Below the pieces are notes generated by a model. That model searched no databases, was not told the origin of the DNA, and saw only the letters and a program-made list of their open reading frames with translations. A stretch of DNA of 23,858 bases from Victivallales bacterium (GTDB taxonomy: Bacteria > Verrucomicrobiota > Lentisphaeria > Oligosphaerales > Lenti-02), in the NCBI GenBank assembly GCA_018648945.1, contig JABGQJ010000024.1, positions 1 to 23,858 of the forward strand. The letters run 5' to 3'. Position 1 is the first letter of the stretch. The number at the start of each line of letters is the position of its first letter. This document shows positions 1 through 7,678 of this stretch, in pieces. Made by a program: the position numbers and the translations under genes.

Positions 1-665
1 CCAGCGCTGGGCCGATCCTCGGTGATGTCTTCCAGAAGAACCCACTTCTCCTTCGCCAGATCAAGCTGGGCGCTGCCCGTTTCGCGGGTGCTCAAGGCCG
101 TCGTCGCGCGCCGGTTGTGGGGTTTGCTGAAGGTTGCGGGGTAGGCCTGGAGGCGCAGCTTGACGGTCTTGATCTCGGTCTTGGGCTGCCAGCGGGCGAG
201 CAGGACCAGCTTGTCATTGCCCTGTACGACGCCGAAGCGCATCGTCACCTTGGCCTTTGGCGTGTCCCAGGAGTACTCGACCACGGCATCCGCCCCAAAC
301 TTGCGGATGACCCGCATGCGAGGCTGGAAATCACGCAGATTGAGGTCGTCGAAGGTCCAGTGCATGAAGCCCTGGTTGTACCAGAGGGCCATGGATGGGG
401 CAGCGATACCAAGAGGGGTGTAGCCCATGGTGGGTGCCCATTTCTTGGGCAAAATGCGTCCTGTCTGGTCCGGATCCTCGAAGTACTCGGTGCGCAGCGT
501 GTAGGAGACCAGATCGTTGGCCAAGATCACGTTCTGTACGTGCCAGCGCTTGCCGGCTTCCAGCCCGGTGGCGGCCTTGCCCTGCACCAACGTGCAGTCC
601 GCGCTGACAGTGGCGAGGCAAAGAACGACACTGGAGACAACTAGGCGAAGAGCAGTGGCAAGCAT
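1..665 (-). CDS. Secreted protein of unknown function, 3' end cut by window edge
   Basis: This reading frame opens with ATG at 665 and stays open to the left edge, giving 221 visible residues with the C-terminus missing. Residues 1-22 form a signal peptide: MLATALRL, then a hydrophobic VVSSVVLCLATVSA stretch, with likely cleavage after Ala, so the protein should be exported. The mature part is rich in alternating hydrophobic and aromatic residues (HWTFDDLNLRDF, VVEYSWDTPKAKVTMRF) and looks mostly beta-sheet. I recognise no family or catalytic motif. An AAGAGGA ribosome-binding site lies 8-9 bases before the ATG and supports this start. It follows the prepilin-like gene on the same strand by 150 bases, with a stem-loop between them. 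The signal peptide, the ribosome-binding site and the protein-like composition make it a real gene. A carbohydrate-related role is only a guess from the neighbouring glycosidase. Confidence 0.75.
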   Translation of the reverse strand, partial: MLATALRLVVSSVVLCLATVSADCTLVQGKAATGLEAGKRWHVQNVILANDLVSYTLRTEYFEDPDQTGRILPKKWAPTMGYTPLGIAAPSMALWYNQGFMHWTFDDLNLRDFQPRMRVIRKFGADAVVEYSWDTPKAKVTMRFGVVQGNDKLVLLARWQPKTEIKTVKLRLQAYPATFSKPHNRRATTALSTRETGSAQLDLAKEKWVLLEDITEDRPSA

Positions 666-743
666 GGTGGGGTCTTCCTCTTGAGGGGATAGCCGAACGG
701 CAAACCATACTCCCGCCTTGGGCTCGATGCACGCGGACACCCG

Positions 744-765
744 CCGGCAGAGCGGCTCTGACCGG
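744..765 (-). terminator. GC-rich stem-loop downstream of the prepilin-like gene
   Basis: Read on the minus strand, CCGG-T-CAGAG pairs with CTCTG-CCGG around a CCG loop, making nine base pairs with one bulged T. It lies about 50 bases past the prepilin-like stop codon and about 80 bases before the next gene. No T-run follows, so it may be a weak or Rho-assisted terminator, or an mRNA 3'-end stabiliser, rather than a classic intrinsic terminator. Confidence 0.4.
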
Positions 766-781
766 AGGGCAGGGAGAGGGA

Positions 782-822
782 CGACCAGACGCACGCTGGC
801 TTTGGGAACTTGGCGCTAGTAC
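782..822 (-). repeat. 41-base conserved 3' element, copy 1
   Basis: This element spans the last Tyr codon and TAG stop of the prepilin-like gene and the 34 bases after it. It matches 23734-23774 at 37 of 41 positions, at exactly the same place relative to the second prepilin-like gene. Three of the four differences are G/C exchanges and one is A/G. Most of it is non-coding, so protein constraint cannot explain the match. Confidence 0.75.
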
Positions 823-1478
823 GGCCAGGGCAAGGGGGGAACGCCGCCAGGATTCGCCCCGGTCTTCGTGTAGAGCCAGAGATTCTTGCCGCCACCAAAG
901 GTGTTGGCGTAGCGCATCCACTCCACATGCCCATCGTAGAAGGCCCAGTTGCAGCCCCCGCTGTGAAGTTCGACATGGGGGTAACCCACATACGTGCTCC
1001 CCGCGTGCCAGTGCGGACAGACACGATGCCCATTGCCTCTGCCCCAGTCTGCAAAGGAGATGGTAGCCGAGGGCTGCTCAACCCCCATCTTCCTTCCGTG
1101 CCAGAAGTCCGACGACTGCTCGCCGGAGTAGAAGCTGTTGCCACATCCACGCTTGCCGTAGTTGAGGCCCTTGTAGATACTGACCGTGTTGCTCGGGCAT
1201 CTCATGACGGCCCAGTCCGCGAAGTACGGCTCCATGGCCGTCCACCACTCATACCAGCGACCCGCGACTATAAAGGGTGCATGGTTCGGCGGCAGCATGT
1301 CCTTGTTGTCCTGCGCATACATCTCCCCGGACAAGGCAACCTGTTTGAGGTTCCCCGTGCAGCTGATCGACCGAGCCTTCTCCCTGGCGTTGGCCAGTGC
1401 AGGCAGGAGCATGCTGGCCAGGATAGCAATGATCGCGATGACAACGAGGAGTTCGATGAGGGTGAAGAAGCGGCGCAT
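816..1478 (-). CDS. Prepilin-like protein, DUF1559 / H-x9-DG type
   Basis: This 220-residue protein starts [10 protein letters not shown], a type IV prepilin/type II pseudopilin N-terminus. A short positive leader is followed by Phe-Thr-Leu-Ile-Glu, with the Glu5 of the processed form, then a hydrophobic helix (about residues 5-30) rich in Ile, Leu and Val. A prepilin peptidase is expected to cut and N-methylate it. Next comes the [17 protein letters not shown] segment and, near residue 190, [12 protein letters not shown], the H-x9-DG motif of the large PVC prepilin-like family. The ATG at 1478 is preferred over an upstream start at 1532 because GGAGG lies 7 bases before it and it puts the leader peptide at the N-terminus. 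It follows the glycosidase-like gene by 63 bases. These proteins are thought to be surface or secretion-linked, and no specific substrate can be read from this one. Confidence 0.92.
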   Translation of the reverse strand: MRRFFTLIELLVVIAIIAILASMLLPALANAREKARSISCTGNLKQVALSGEMYAQDNKDMLPPNHAPFIVAGRWYEWWTAMEPYFADWAVMRCPSNTVSIYKGLNYGKRGCGNSFYSGEQSSDFWHGRKMGVEQPSATISFADWGRGNGHRVCPHWHAGSTYVGYPHVELHSGGCNWAFYDGHVEWMRYANTFGGGKNLWLYTKTGANPGGVPPLPWPY

Positions 1479-1511
1479 GACTGTGCCTCCGAACAATGGG
1501 CTGCGACTGCT

Positions 1512-1532
1512 GTGACATCCCGACATCGTCAC
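1512..1532 (-). other. Small palindrome between the glycosidase-like and prepilin-like genes
   Basis: The 63-base gap holds GTGAC...GTCAC as an inverted repeat with 5-base arms, partly overlapping ATCGT-G-ACGAT (about 1522-1533). It could be a small leader hairpin or an operator for the prepilin-like gene. The arms are short and chance is a fair explanation. Confidence 0.25.
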
Positions 1533-1541
1533 GATATAGGC

Positions 1542-4500
1542 TCATTCTCCGCGATGCCAGTCACTTCCACCGCTTTCCTTCACCTCGACGATCCATGCAT
1601 GGTCGCCAGCAGGCAGCTCGGCGACCAGCCCCTTTTTCGTTCGCCGGAAAGGCGTCCGTCTGGCTCCCATGACGAGCTGGACCGAGAGATGCCTGGCATC
1701 CACCGCGAGCGTGAGCGTCGTGCGTGCCCCGGAACTGGTACCTCGAAGTTCGCGCCCGGAAGAAGTATCCACCACTCGGAACTCGTGGAGCGTCAGGTCT
1801 GCTCCTCTGGGCTCGATGCGGAGGGAGGTCTTGCGCAGGAAGCTGGCATTGCTGGCCCATGGGGTGCGGACCTGGACTGTGCTAGTGCCAGCTAGTCCGA
1901 AGGTCTGGGCAAGAGGGTATCCCTCCATGTCAACCAACGCCAAGTTGGTACGGAGAGTGGCGGTGACAGGCTGGCGACTGGCGGTGGAGACGGTGAAAGC
2001 GGTGGCGTATTCGTGGGTCTGCAAAAGCCGGGACCCGGCGGTCGCGGGAAAGGTGCGCGGGACGTCGGTTTGGCTCAGCAACGCAGCGACCAGGCGGTGG
2101 CTCTGGGCACTGTCGAGCGAGAGCTGATCCTCGCCGAGCCACCAGAGGATGTTCCGCCAGCGAACCAAGGCAGCTTCGCCGCCGGGGAAGCTGGCCAGGA
2201 TGCGGCTTCCCGACGCGAGATCGAGCGGCAGAATCCTGGGGGCATCATCGTCGATGCGCGCGCTCAGTGCAGCGCCACGCAGGAACGGCGCAAGGTCGGC
2301 CGTCAGGCGGGCCTTGCACAGACCAGGGACGCTGAGCTGGACCGGCGGGCGCCAGATGCCGCCGTCGCCGCGTAGATCAGTTACGCGCACGGCGAGCACG
2401 TTCTCTGCCCCGTAGCGCAGGATGCCCTTGCCGACTGGGTAGCGGCGGTGGTGCCGCCAGTACTCCGGGGTCTTTTCGTCCGTGCTGCCGATGCACGTGC
2501 CATTGACGAAGGTCTGATCCAGATCATCGATGCCGCCGAACTCAAGGACCACGTCCCTCCCCTGCCAGGCATCGGGAACGCTGAAGGTGCGGCGGTACCA
2601 GGCGACGCCATCATAGACCCTTCCCTTGTTCAGCACGCCTGTGTTCTCCCAGTAGGCCGGGACGGCTTGGGACTCCCAGGCGGCGTCCGCGTGGTCGCGC
2701 GCTTCCCAGTGCTCGCGGCTGCCGCGACCATCTGGGTCGATGCGGAACCGCCATTGGCCCACCAAGTCCACACTGGCGGGGACGGCGGCTGAGCCCCACG
2801 TCTTGGGCACTCGCCCAAGCAGAATCCCCGCCCCGACCAGGCGGGTTGCCAAGTCAGTACGACCACGCACATCCTGTTGCGGCGAGCCGAGGAGAAGAAC
2901 AGGCCGCCCCGACTTCTCAAGGGCCGTCAGACAAGCCGCATCCGCGTAGGCAAGCGTGCCCAGGACGGCTGCGTACCGCTTCACCACCGCCGGATTGGCG
3001 ACCACATAGGCCGTACTGGCCAAGTCGTATTCCACATCCATCGCTTCGAGCAGCGCCCGCGCCTCCAGGCCAGTGGAACCACCGCCGATGGCCGCAGTGC
3101 GGCTGTTGACGAGCACCAGAACCGGCTTTGGGCGGGTGCGCGTGGCGTCATCCCAGAATTCGCCGACAGCCATGAGCCACGCGGTGGAGTCCTTCATGTT
3201 GAAGTCCCAGTCGCAGAAGCCGTGTTTGATCGGGAAGAGGGTGAACGGGCTAGTGCCCTGACCGCGCGCACGGTGCCGGGCATAGATGCCTTGCCGACCA
3301 TTCGCCTGCTCCTCGGAATTGGTGCTGGGGCAACCCAGCGTCGAGATGTAGGCAGCATCATGCCCGACCCCATAGTGAGTCGCAACCTGCACATTGGGGG
3401 CGTGGATCTGCATCCAAGGCCGGTAGTTCACCGGGATGGGGTCGTGCTCCCAGCGTGCCCCGCCAGCAGGCCACTGCTGCTGAGTCACGGCACCGGGAAG
3501 AGTCTGGTGGATGACCTGGGCAATCTCGCCACAGAGGCCGGTATGGCTCTGCACGGACCACTCCATATAGTCGTAGATGCGGCGGCAATCGGCCTTCCCG
3601 ACCCCGCGACAACCGGGCGGAAGGACCGTGCCCGCTGCGGGGTCCTCGGTTGCAGCCAGGCCATTCCGGTCGGCATCCCGGCTGGCTTCCCGCCACTGCC
3701 GATCCAGCGCCTGGCGAGAGCCATACTTCTTCAGAAGCCACTGGTTCCACGACCGCATGAGGGCCGGGATGTCCTGGATGGTGGGTTGGTTGCCGGCGAC
3801 CTTCCAGACCTCGATGCTGGAGATGGCAGGCTCGTTGGTGGGGACTTCCCACGCGAGGATGTTCGGGTGATCGGCGAGGGCCGGGACCAGTCGCCGATAG
3901 GCATCGAGGACGGCTTCCGGCCAGAAATATGGATTCTGCTGCTCGCGGTTGGGGTTGCGGGCCTCGGGAGGACCTGCGTAGAACCAGTCGGGGTACGGCC
4001 AGTGCAGATCAATGCAGGCGTACATACCGTGCTTGTCGCACCACTCAAGTACCCGCTCGACCATGGCCAGATACTCGGGATCGAACTCTCCCTTCTTGGG
4101 TTCCAGGAGGAACCACTTCACCTCCAGACGCGTGCCGTTGCAGCCCCATTGGGCCAGGCGCTGGTAGTCCACCTCGCGAGCCTGGCGCCAAGAGGAGTCT
4201 GGCGTGAACATGGTGTACATGGAGTGCGGGGCCAGCGGCACAAGCCGCCGCCCGCCGGGACGGTACCAGGAACTGCCCTTCGCGTACGGGCGCAGGCGGG
4301 AATGCTGTCCCGCGAAGAGTGGTTGGGCGGCCAGCCAGAAGTGATCGACACCCCGTTCCAGCTCCGTCCAACGCAACGTGTCGAATCGGCCAGTCCGGCG
4401 AAGCTCGTCAAGCTCTCTGCTCAGCGCCGCGAGACGGCTGGCCAGAGGCGCGTCCGGAACGGCGGCGAGCTTATCCTGGTAGTGGGCGATCCGGCGGCGA

Positions 4501-5297
4501 AGCCCGCGCGCGGTCAACATGCCAGCCCGGACCCTCTGGAGGCTGTCCAGGGCCACGGCCGCGCGGGTGGAATCCCCTGCGTTCAAAGCCGTCGCCACCT
4601 CATCAAGAGCCTGCGCCCCAACCGGGGCGACCCGCAGGACCGTGGCCAGAATGCGCAGATCGCGTGTCAGCACGGCCAAGCGACGGCGGCTCCGTTTGCG
4701 TCGCACTTCCTGCCAGCGGGACTCTGGGATGACCACCCGAATATCGTCCAGGAAGAGCGAGTTCTGCTCGCCCTCGATGATCCAACTCACCGCGCGAGTG
4801 CGACTGAACTCCCCCTTGGCCGGCGGGTCCGTGTAGATCTTCATCCGGGCGGTGGGGATGCGGTATTCGCGCCACTCGGTACCGAGGGTGATCTGGTGGG
4901 TGGCGACGTACTTCTTGCCGGCCCACGGGCTCTCGTCATAGCAGAAGGTGAGGCGGCAGGGGCCAGAGCGGGATCCCTTGGCCCAGAAGCGGAACTCGGT
5001 CATGCCGACCCACTCGGCGCCGTCCACCCGGAGGCCGCTGAAGTACCAGCCCTTGGCCTGCGCTGGGTCCTTCGGGGTCGGCTCCGTGCAGACTGCAGCT
5101 CTCCCCTGGGCAGCATCTGCCACGATCCGGCGGCTCAGCCGCCAGGTCTCGGAACCGCGCAGCCAATCGCCCCAACGGTCCAGCGGACCGACCATGGGGT
5201 TGGCAGGCGGCTCCAGATCGGCCACCGGCAGCTCGACATCCCTGGCAGCGATGACTAGACAGAAGAAGGCGAGAAAGAAGAACAGGACAGACTTCAT
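1542..5297 (-). CDS. Secreted multidomain glycoside hydrolase-like protein (clan GH-A, GH42/GH2-like parts)
   Basis: This protein has 1251 residues from the ATG at 5297, chosen because it opens with a signal peptide (MKSVLFFFLAFFCLVIAA). A GTG at 5330 would overlap the ParA-like gene. Domains as I read them: residues about 35-190, a carbohydrate-binding-like beta-sandwich ending in SLFLDDIRVV; 195-325, an Arg/Leu-rich helical spacer; 355-720, a TIM-barrel hydrolase with WEVPTNEP, whose Asn-Glu (Glu489) fits the clan GH-A acid/base, and NSEEQANG (Glu662/663) as a possible nucleophile; 720-835, a Rossmann-like segment resembling the GH42 trimerisation domain; 845-991, a GH2-type sugar-binding jelly roll (WYRRTFSVPDAWQGRDVVLEF); and a C-terminal beta-rich region. 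It probably attacks a beta-linked polysaccharide outside the cytoplasm, but the substrate is unknown. No strong ribosome-binding site is visible, so translation may be coupled to the ParA-like gene 22 bases upstream. Confidence 0.82.
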   Translation of the reverse strand: MKSVLFFFLAFFCLVIAARDVELPVADLEPPANPMVGPLDRWGDWLRGSETWRLSRRIVADAAQGRAAVCTEPTPKDPAQAKGWYFSGLRVDGAEWVGMTEFRFWAKGSRSGPCRLTFCYDESPWAGKKYVATHQITLGTEWREYRIPTARMKIYTDPPAKGEFSRTRAVSWIIEGEQNSLFLDDIRVVIPESRWQEVRRKRSRRRLAVLTRDLRILATVLRVAPVGAQALDEVATALNAGDSTRAAVALDSLQRVRAGMLTARGLRRRIAHYQDKLAAVPDAPLASRLAALSRELDELRRTGRFDTLRWTELERGVDHFWLAAQPLFAGQHSRLRPYAKGSSWYRPGGRRLVPLAPHSMYTMFTPDSSWRQAREVDYQRLAQWGCNGTRLEVKWFLLEPKKGEFDPEYLAMVERVLEWCDKHGMYACIDLHWPYPDWFYAGPPEARNPNREQQNPYFWPEAVLDAYRRLVPALADHPNILAWEVPTNEPAISSIEVWKVAGNQPTIQDIPALMRSWNQWLLKKYGSRQALDRQWREASRDADRNGLAATEDPAAGTVLPPGCRGVGKADCRRIYDYMEWSVQSHTGLCGEIAQVIHQTLPGAVTQQQWPAGGARWEHDPIPVNYRPWMQIHAPNVQVATHYGVGHDAAYISTLGCPSTNSEEQANGRQGIYARHRARGQGTSPFTLFPIKHGFCDWDFNMKDSTAWLMAVGEFWDDATRTRPKPVLVLVNSRTAAIGGGSTGLEARALLEAMDVEYDLASTAYVVANPAVVKRYAAVLGTLAYADAACLTALEKSGRPVLLLGSPQQDVRGRTDLATRLVGAGILLGRVPKTWGSAAVPASVDLVGQWRFRIDPDGRGSREHWEARDHADAAWESQAVPAYWENTGVLNKGRVYDGVAWYRRTFSVPDAWQGRDVVLEFGGIDDLDQTFVNGTCIGSTDEKTPEYWRHHRRYPVGKGILRYGAENVLAVRVTDLRGDGGIWRPPVQLSVPGLCKARLTADLAPFLRGAALSARIDDDAPRILPLDLASGSRILASFPGGEAALVRWRNILWWLGEDQLSLDSAQSHRLVAALLSQTDVPRTFPATAGSRLLQTHEYATAFTVSTASRQPVTATLRTNLALVDMEGYPLAQTFGLAGTSTVQVRTPWASNASFLRKTSLRIEPRGADLTLHEFRVVDTSSGRELRGTSSGARTTLTLAVDARHLSVQLVMGARRTPFRRTKKGLVAELPAGDHAWIVEVKESGGSDWHRGE

Positions 5298-5319
5298 AGC
5301 AGACCGCGGTTGCGCCCAC

Positions 5320-6063
5320 TCACAATCCACGCATCACTTCTGCCGCAAGTTCGGCGAAGGCCTTGCCGGCCGGGCATCTGGGGCGGGTGGCCAGCAGGGG
5401 TGCCCGCGCCAACCCCATGCGTTCTACATCGGTCGAGTAGGGGATGGTGGTGTGGAGGATCTCGGGGTGTTGGGTGCGCAGCGTGCACATCATGTCCCGG
5501 TGCAGCCGTTTGCGGCGCTCCACCATTGAGAAGAAGGGGATCAGCACGGGCCGACGACCCGGGAAGCTGTCGTCCAGAAACGCCACCAGCTGGTCCAGTG
5601 TATTGGCCGAAAGCGATGTGGGCACAACCGGCGTGACGACCGTGTCCGCCGCATCCAGGATGTTCTCGGACAGCAGGCTCAGAGTCGGGGGGGCATCAAG
5701 AATCAGCATGTCGTACCGCTTGGCCAACGGCTTCAGCAGGGCGCGCAGTTGGCGACGGGGTTTGGCAGCATCGGCCAGGACGACGTCGAAGTGGCGGAAC
5801 GACAGCTTGGCCGGAAGGAGGTCCAGACCGGGGTAGTCGGACTCACGCACGAATTCCTTCAGCGACTGCTTCCCCGCGATGAGCTTGCGGCCCTTCAGTT
5901 TGGCGTGGGGCTTCACGCGGAAGTAGAAGCTCGACGCCCCCTGTGGATCCAGGTCCAGCAGAAGGGTCCGTTTCCCCGCCTGCGCACAGGCATGGGCGAA
6001 GTTCACGGCAAAGGCAGTCTTGCCCACCCCCCCTTTGATGCTGTAGGCTGCTAGAACATTCAT
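5320..6063 (-). CDS. ParA/MinD-family ATPase paired with the CHAD gene
   Basis: This is a 247-residue P-loop ATPase of the ParA/MinD (SIMIBI) class. The N-terminus carries the deviant Walker A SIKGGVGKT, with signature Lys10 and Lys15. Walker A' is LLLDLDPQG (Asp37, Asp39) and Walker B is LILDAPP (Asp123). Such ATPases dimerise with ATP, usually bind the nucleoid or membrane, and segregate plasmids, chromosomes or protein cargo. The ATG shares one base with the TAA stop of the CHAD gene upstream (TAATG), so the two are almost certainly translationally coupled. There is no ParB gene, no parS-like repeat cluster and no replication gene nearby, so this is an orphan ParA. The length fits a minimal ParA without the N-terminal DNA-binding domain of the plasmid type Ia forms. 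The CHAD partner makes polyphosphate-linked cargo positioning the leading idea, which is inference. Confidence 0.9.
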   Translation of the reverse strand: MNVLAAYSIKGGVGKTAFAVNFAHACAQAGKRTLLLDLDPQGASSFYFRVKPHAKLKGRKLIAGKQSLKEFVRESDYPGLDLLPAKLSFRHFDVVLADAAKPRRQLRALLKPLAKRYDMLILDAPPTLSLLSENILDAADTVVTPVVPTSLSANTLDQLVAFLDDSFPGRRPVLIPFFSMVERRKRLHRDMMCTLRTQHPEILHTTIPYSTDVERMGLARAPLLATRPRCPAGKAFAELAAEVMRGL

Positions 6064-7592
6064 TACGCGCCTTCCTCCTTGCCTAGTCGAGCTGGCAGAT
6101 CCCGTTCACGACAATCACTCAGGAAACGATGGAGTTGCTGGGCGGCGTCTGCTCTCCTGGCAACCAGCCCCTGGCTGAGTGCTTCCGCCAATGCATGAAT
6201 CGCCCCCGCCTCTCCGGGGTCCGGCATGCCGCCCAATGCGGTACCATACTCGGTCACCCACTGGCGGCAAACCGCAAGATCGTGGGCGTCCCCGAACGCG
6301 TCCTGGAGATCGCTGAGCCTGCCCAGCCAGTCCTTCATACGAGCTTTCGACAAGAGTGCTCGGGAGCTGGCAGACACGTAGCGAAGCTTCTTGATCTGAA
6401 TCCGCAGGCGATGGAGTTGGCCATCGGTTGGCTCGTCGCCAATGCTTCGGCCATGGTGGGCCAGCCGAGCAAACCGGTGTTGGATTCGTTGGCCCAGAAG
6501 CTGGGGCAACGAAGGGAACGTCCCGCGATCCGGATGGTCGCCAAGCAGTTGACCCAGGCGCTCCCGGCGATGACCATGCGTCTGGGAGCGGAGGTACCGT
6601 TGCAGGGAGCGGCACTGCTGCTGGCGCTGGCGTGCCAGCGAATCCATGAAGGGGGCAAGGTGGCAGACCTGTTCCTCGGGAAGCAGCGATTCGTACCACT
6701 GACGGTTGGCCAACTGAACGTCCAGGTCGCGCAGACTACCGGTGCGGTCGGCAATGGCCGCAAGGTCTCTTCCCAGGCGTGCCGCCGCCGCCGGGCCAAG
6801 GATCTCCCTTGTCTCCGCAGCCAGAACACGGGCGCGGCGCAGGTTCACGCGGTAGTGATGCAGACATTCCGGATCCAAATCGTCGGCCACGCCCTTCTCG
6901 TTGTGCCAGCTATTGGCGAGCAACCGAGCCAGGCAATCTCTGACGGACGCGATGGGCGAGGCCTGGTCACGGAGTTCAGCGCCCACGTCCGGCAACTCCG
7001 GCAAGAATGCGCCGACGGCCCCCTTGGCGAGGGCTGCGAGCAGTGGCGAAGCAGGCGGGCAACGGATCGCATGGGCATCGAGCAGGGATCTGACCGGGGC
7101 GAATTCCTCGCGGTACCCGCGCAGGGGAGAAAGGCACAACTCCATGAGCGGCATAGTGCTGCCAGGCAGTTTCCAGCGCTCAACCCAGCCCTGGGCAATC
7201 ATCTTGCCGAGAGAGTCGCGCAGCCTCACCTCCTGGCGATGACAGATGCACTCGAGGCGGAGCAGAAGGGGCCGTGCGGTGTAGCGAAGGACAGTAGACC
7301 GAAGCGGACCCTCGGGCAGGACCCCAGCAGACAGCGGCAGGCCGGGAGGCCGGGCAAGAGCAACACCCAATAGGTCGCCATCCCGAGATGCGAGTCGAGC
7401 TCGTTCAGCGGAGACGAGGAGGACATGGCCATTCGCCCAGAGAGCCCAGTCGAAATCGTCGACCAATCGCCATGGCTCTCTGATCGTCCGCGACCGATCC
7501 AGGCGGAGCCGACCGGGGAGTGCCTTCGGCAACTCCCCCAGCCCAAACTCGACGGCGAGTTCCCAGGAGTGGGTTGGCAGACAAGCTGTCAT
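6063..7592 (-). CDS. CYTH-like / CHAD domain protein (putative polyphosphate-binding)
   Basis: This protein has 509 residues. The C-terminal half (about 215-500) is a CHAD domain: two helical repeats with LHHYRVNLRRAR (244-255) and LHRLRIQIKKLRY (393-405), the conserved GSLRDLDV (285-292) and LSDLQDAFGDAHDL (426-439). CHAD domains carry conserved His, Arg and Lys on their faces, and family members bind polyphosphate and localise to polyphosphate granules. The N-terminal part (about 25-200) looks like a worn CYTH/triphosphate-tunnel domain: LVDDFDWALWANGHVLL resembles the usual D-T-x-D-W-x-L segment. The ExExK start of an active CYTH enzyme is not visible, so catalysis there is doubtful. No strong ribosome-binding site precedes the ATG. 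A good promoter lies 50-80 bases upstream and the stop overlaps the ParA-like start, so the two form an operon. Confidence 0.87.
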   Translation of the reverse strand: MTACLPTHSWELAVEFGLGELPKALPGRLRLDRSRTIREPWRLVDDFDWALWANGHVLLVSAERARLASRDGDLLGVALARPPGLPLSAGVLPEGPLRSTVLRYTARPLLLRLECICHRQEVRLRDSLGKMIAQGWVERWKLPGSTMPLMELCLSPLRGYREEFAPVRSLLDAHAIRCPPASPLLAALAKGAVGAFLPELPDVGAELRDQASPIASVRDCLARLLANSWHNEKGVADDLDPECLHHYRVNLRRARVLAAETREILGPAAAARLGRDLAAIADRTGSLRDLDVQLANRQWYESLLPEEQVCHLAPFMDSLARQRQQQCRSLQRYLRSQTHGHRRERLGQLLGDHPDRGTFPSLPQLLGQRIQHRFARLAHHGRSIGDEPTDGQLHRLRIQIKKLRYVSASSRALLSKARMKDWLGRLSDLQDAFGDAHDLAVCRQWVTEYGTALGGMPDPGEAGAIHALAEALSQGLVARRADAAQQLHRFLSDCRERDLPARLGKEEGA

Positions 7593-7641
7593 GGTGCGAC
7601 GCGGGGAGTGTAGCTAACAAGACCGGGGCGGGTAGGCCACG

Positions 7642-7670
7642 ACTATAGGTCCCAGCGACGCAGATGACAG
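7642..7670 (-). promoter_or_regulatory. Candidate sigma70-type promoter for the CHAD-ParA operon
   Basis: On the minus strand, CTGTCA (4 of 6 to TTGACA) at 7665-7670 and TATAGT (5 of 6 to TATAAT) at 7642-7647 are separated by 17 bases. It starts just after the stop of the Gfo/Idh gene and would give a leader of about 40 bases before the CHAD start. The spacing and position fit, but this is sequence-only. Confidence 0.45.
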
Positions 7671-7678
7671 CCTAGAGC

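Noticed and set aside
2877..5258. Long open frame (about 790 codons) on the plus strand opposite the glycosidase gene
   Set aside because: High-GC codon use leaves the opposite strand open. Its product has no recognisable motif, while the minus-strand protein has clear domains and a signal peptide.
5320..6063. Plasmid or chromosome partition locus
   Set aside because: A ParA-type ATPase is present, but there is no ParB, no repeated parS-like sites and no replication gene nearby.
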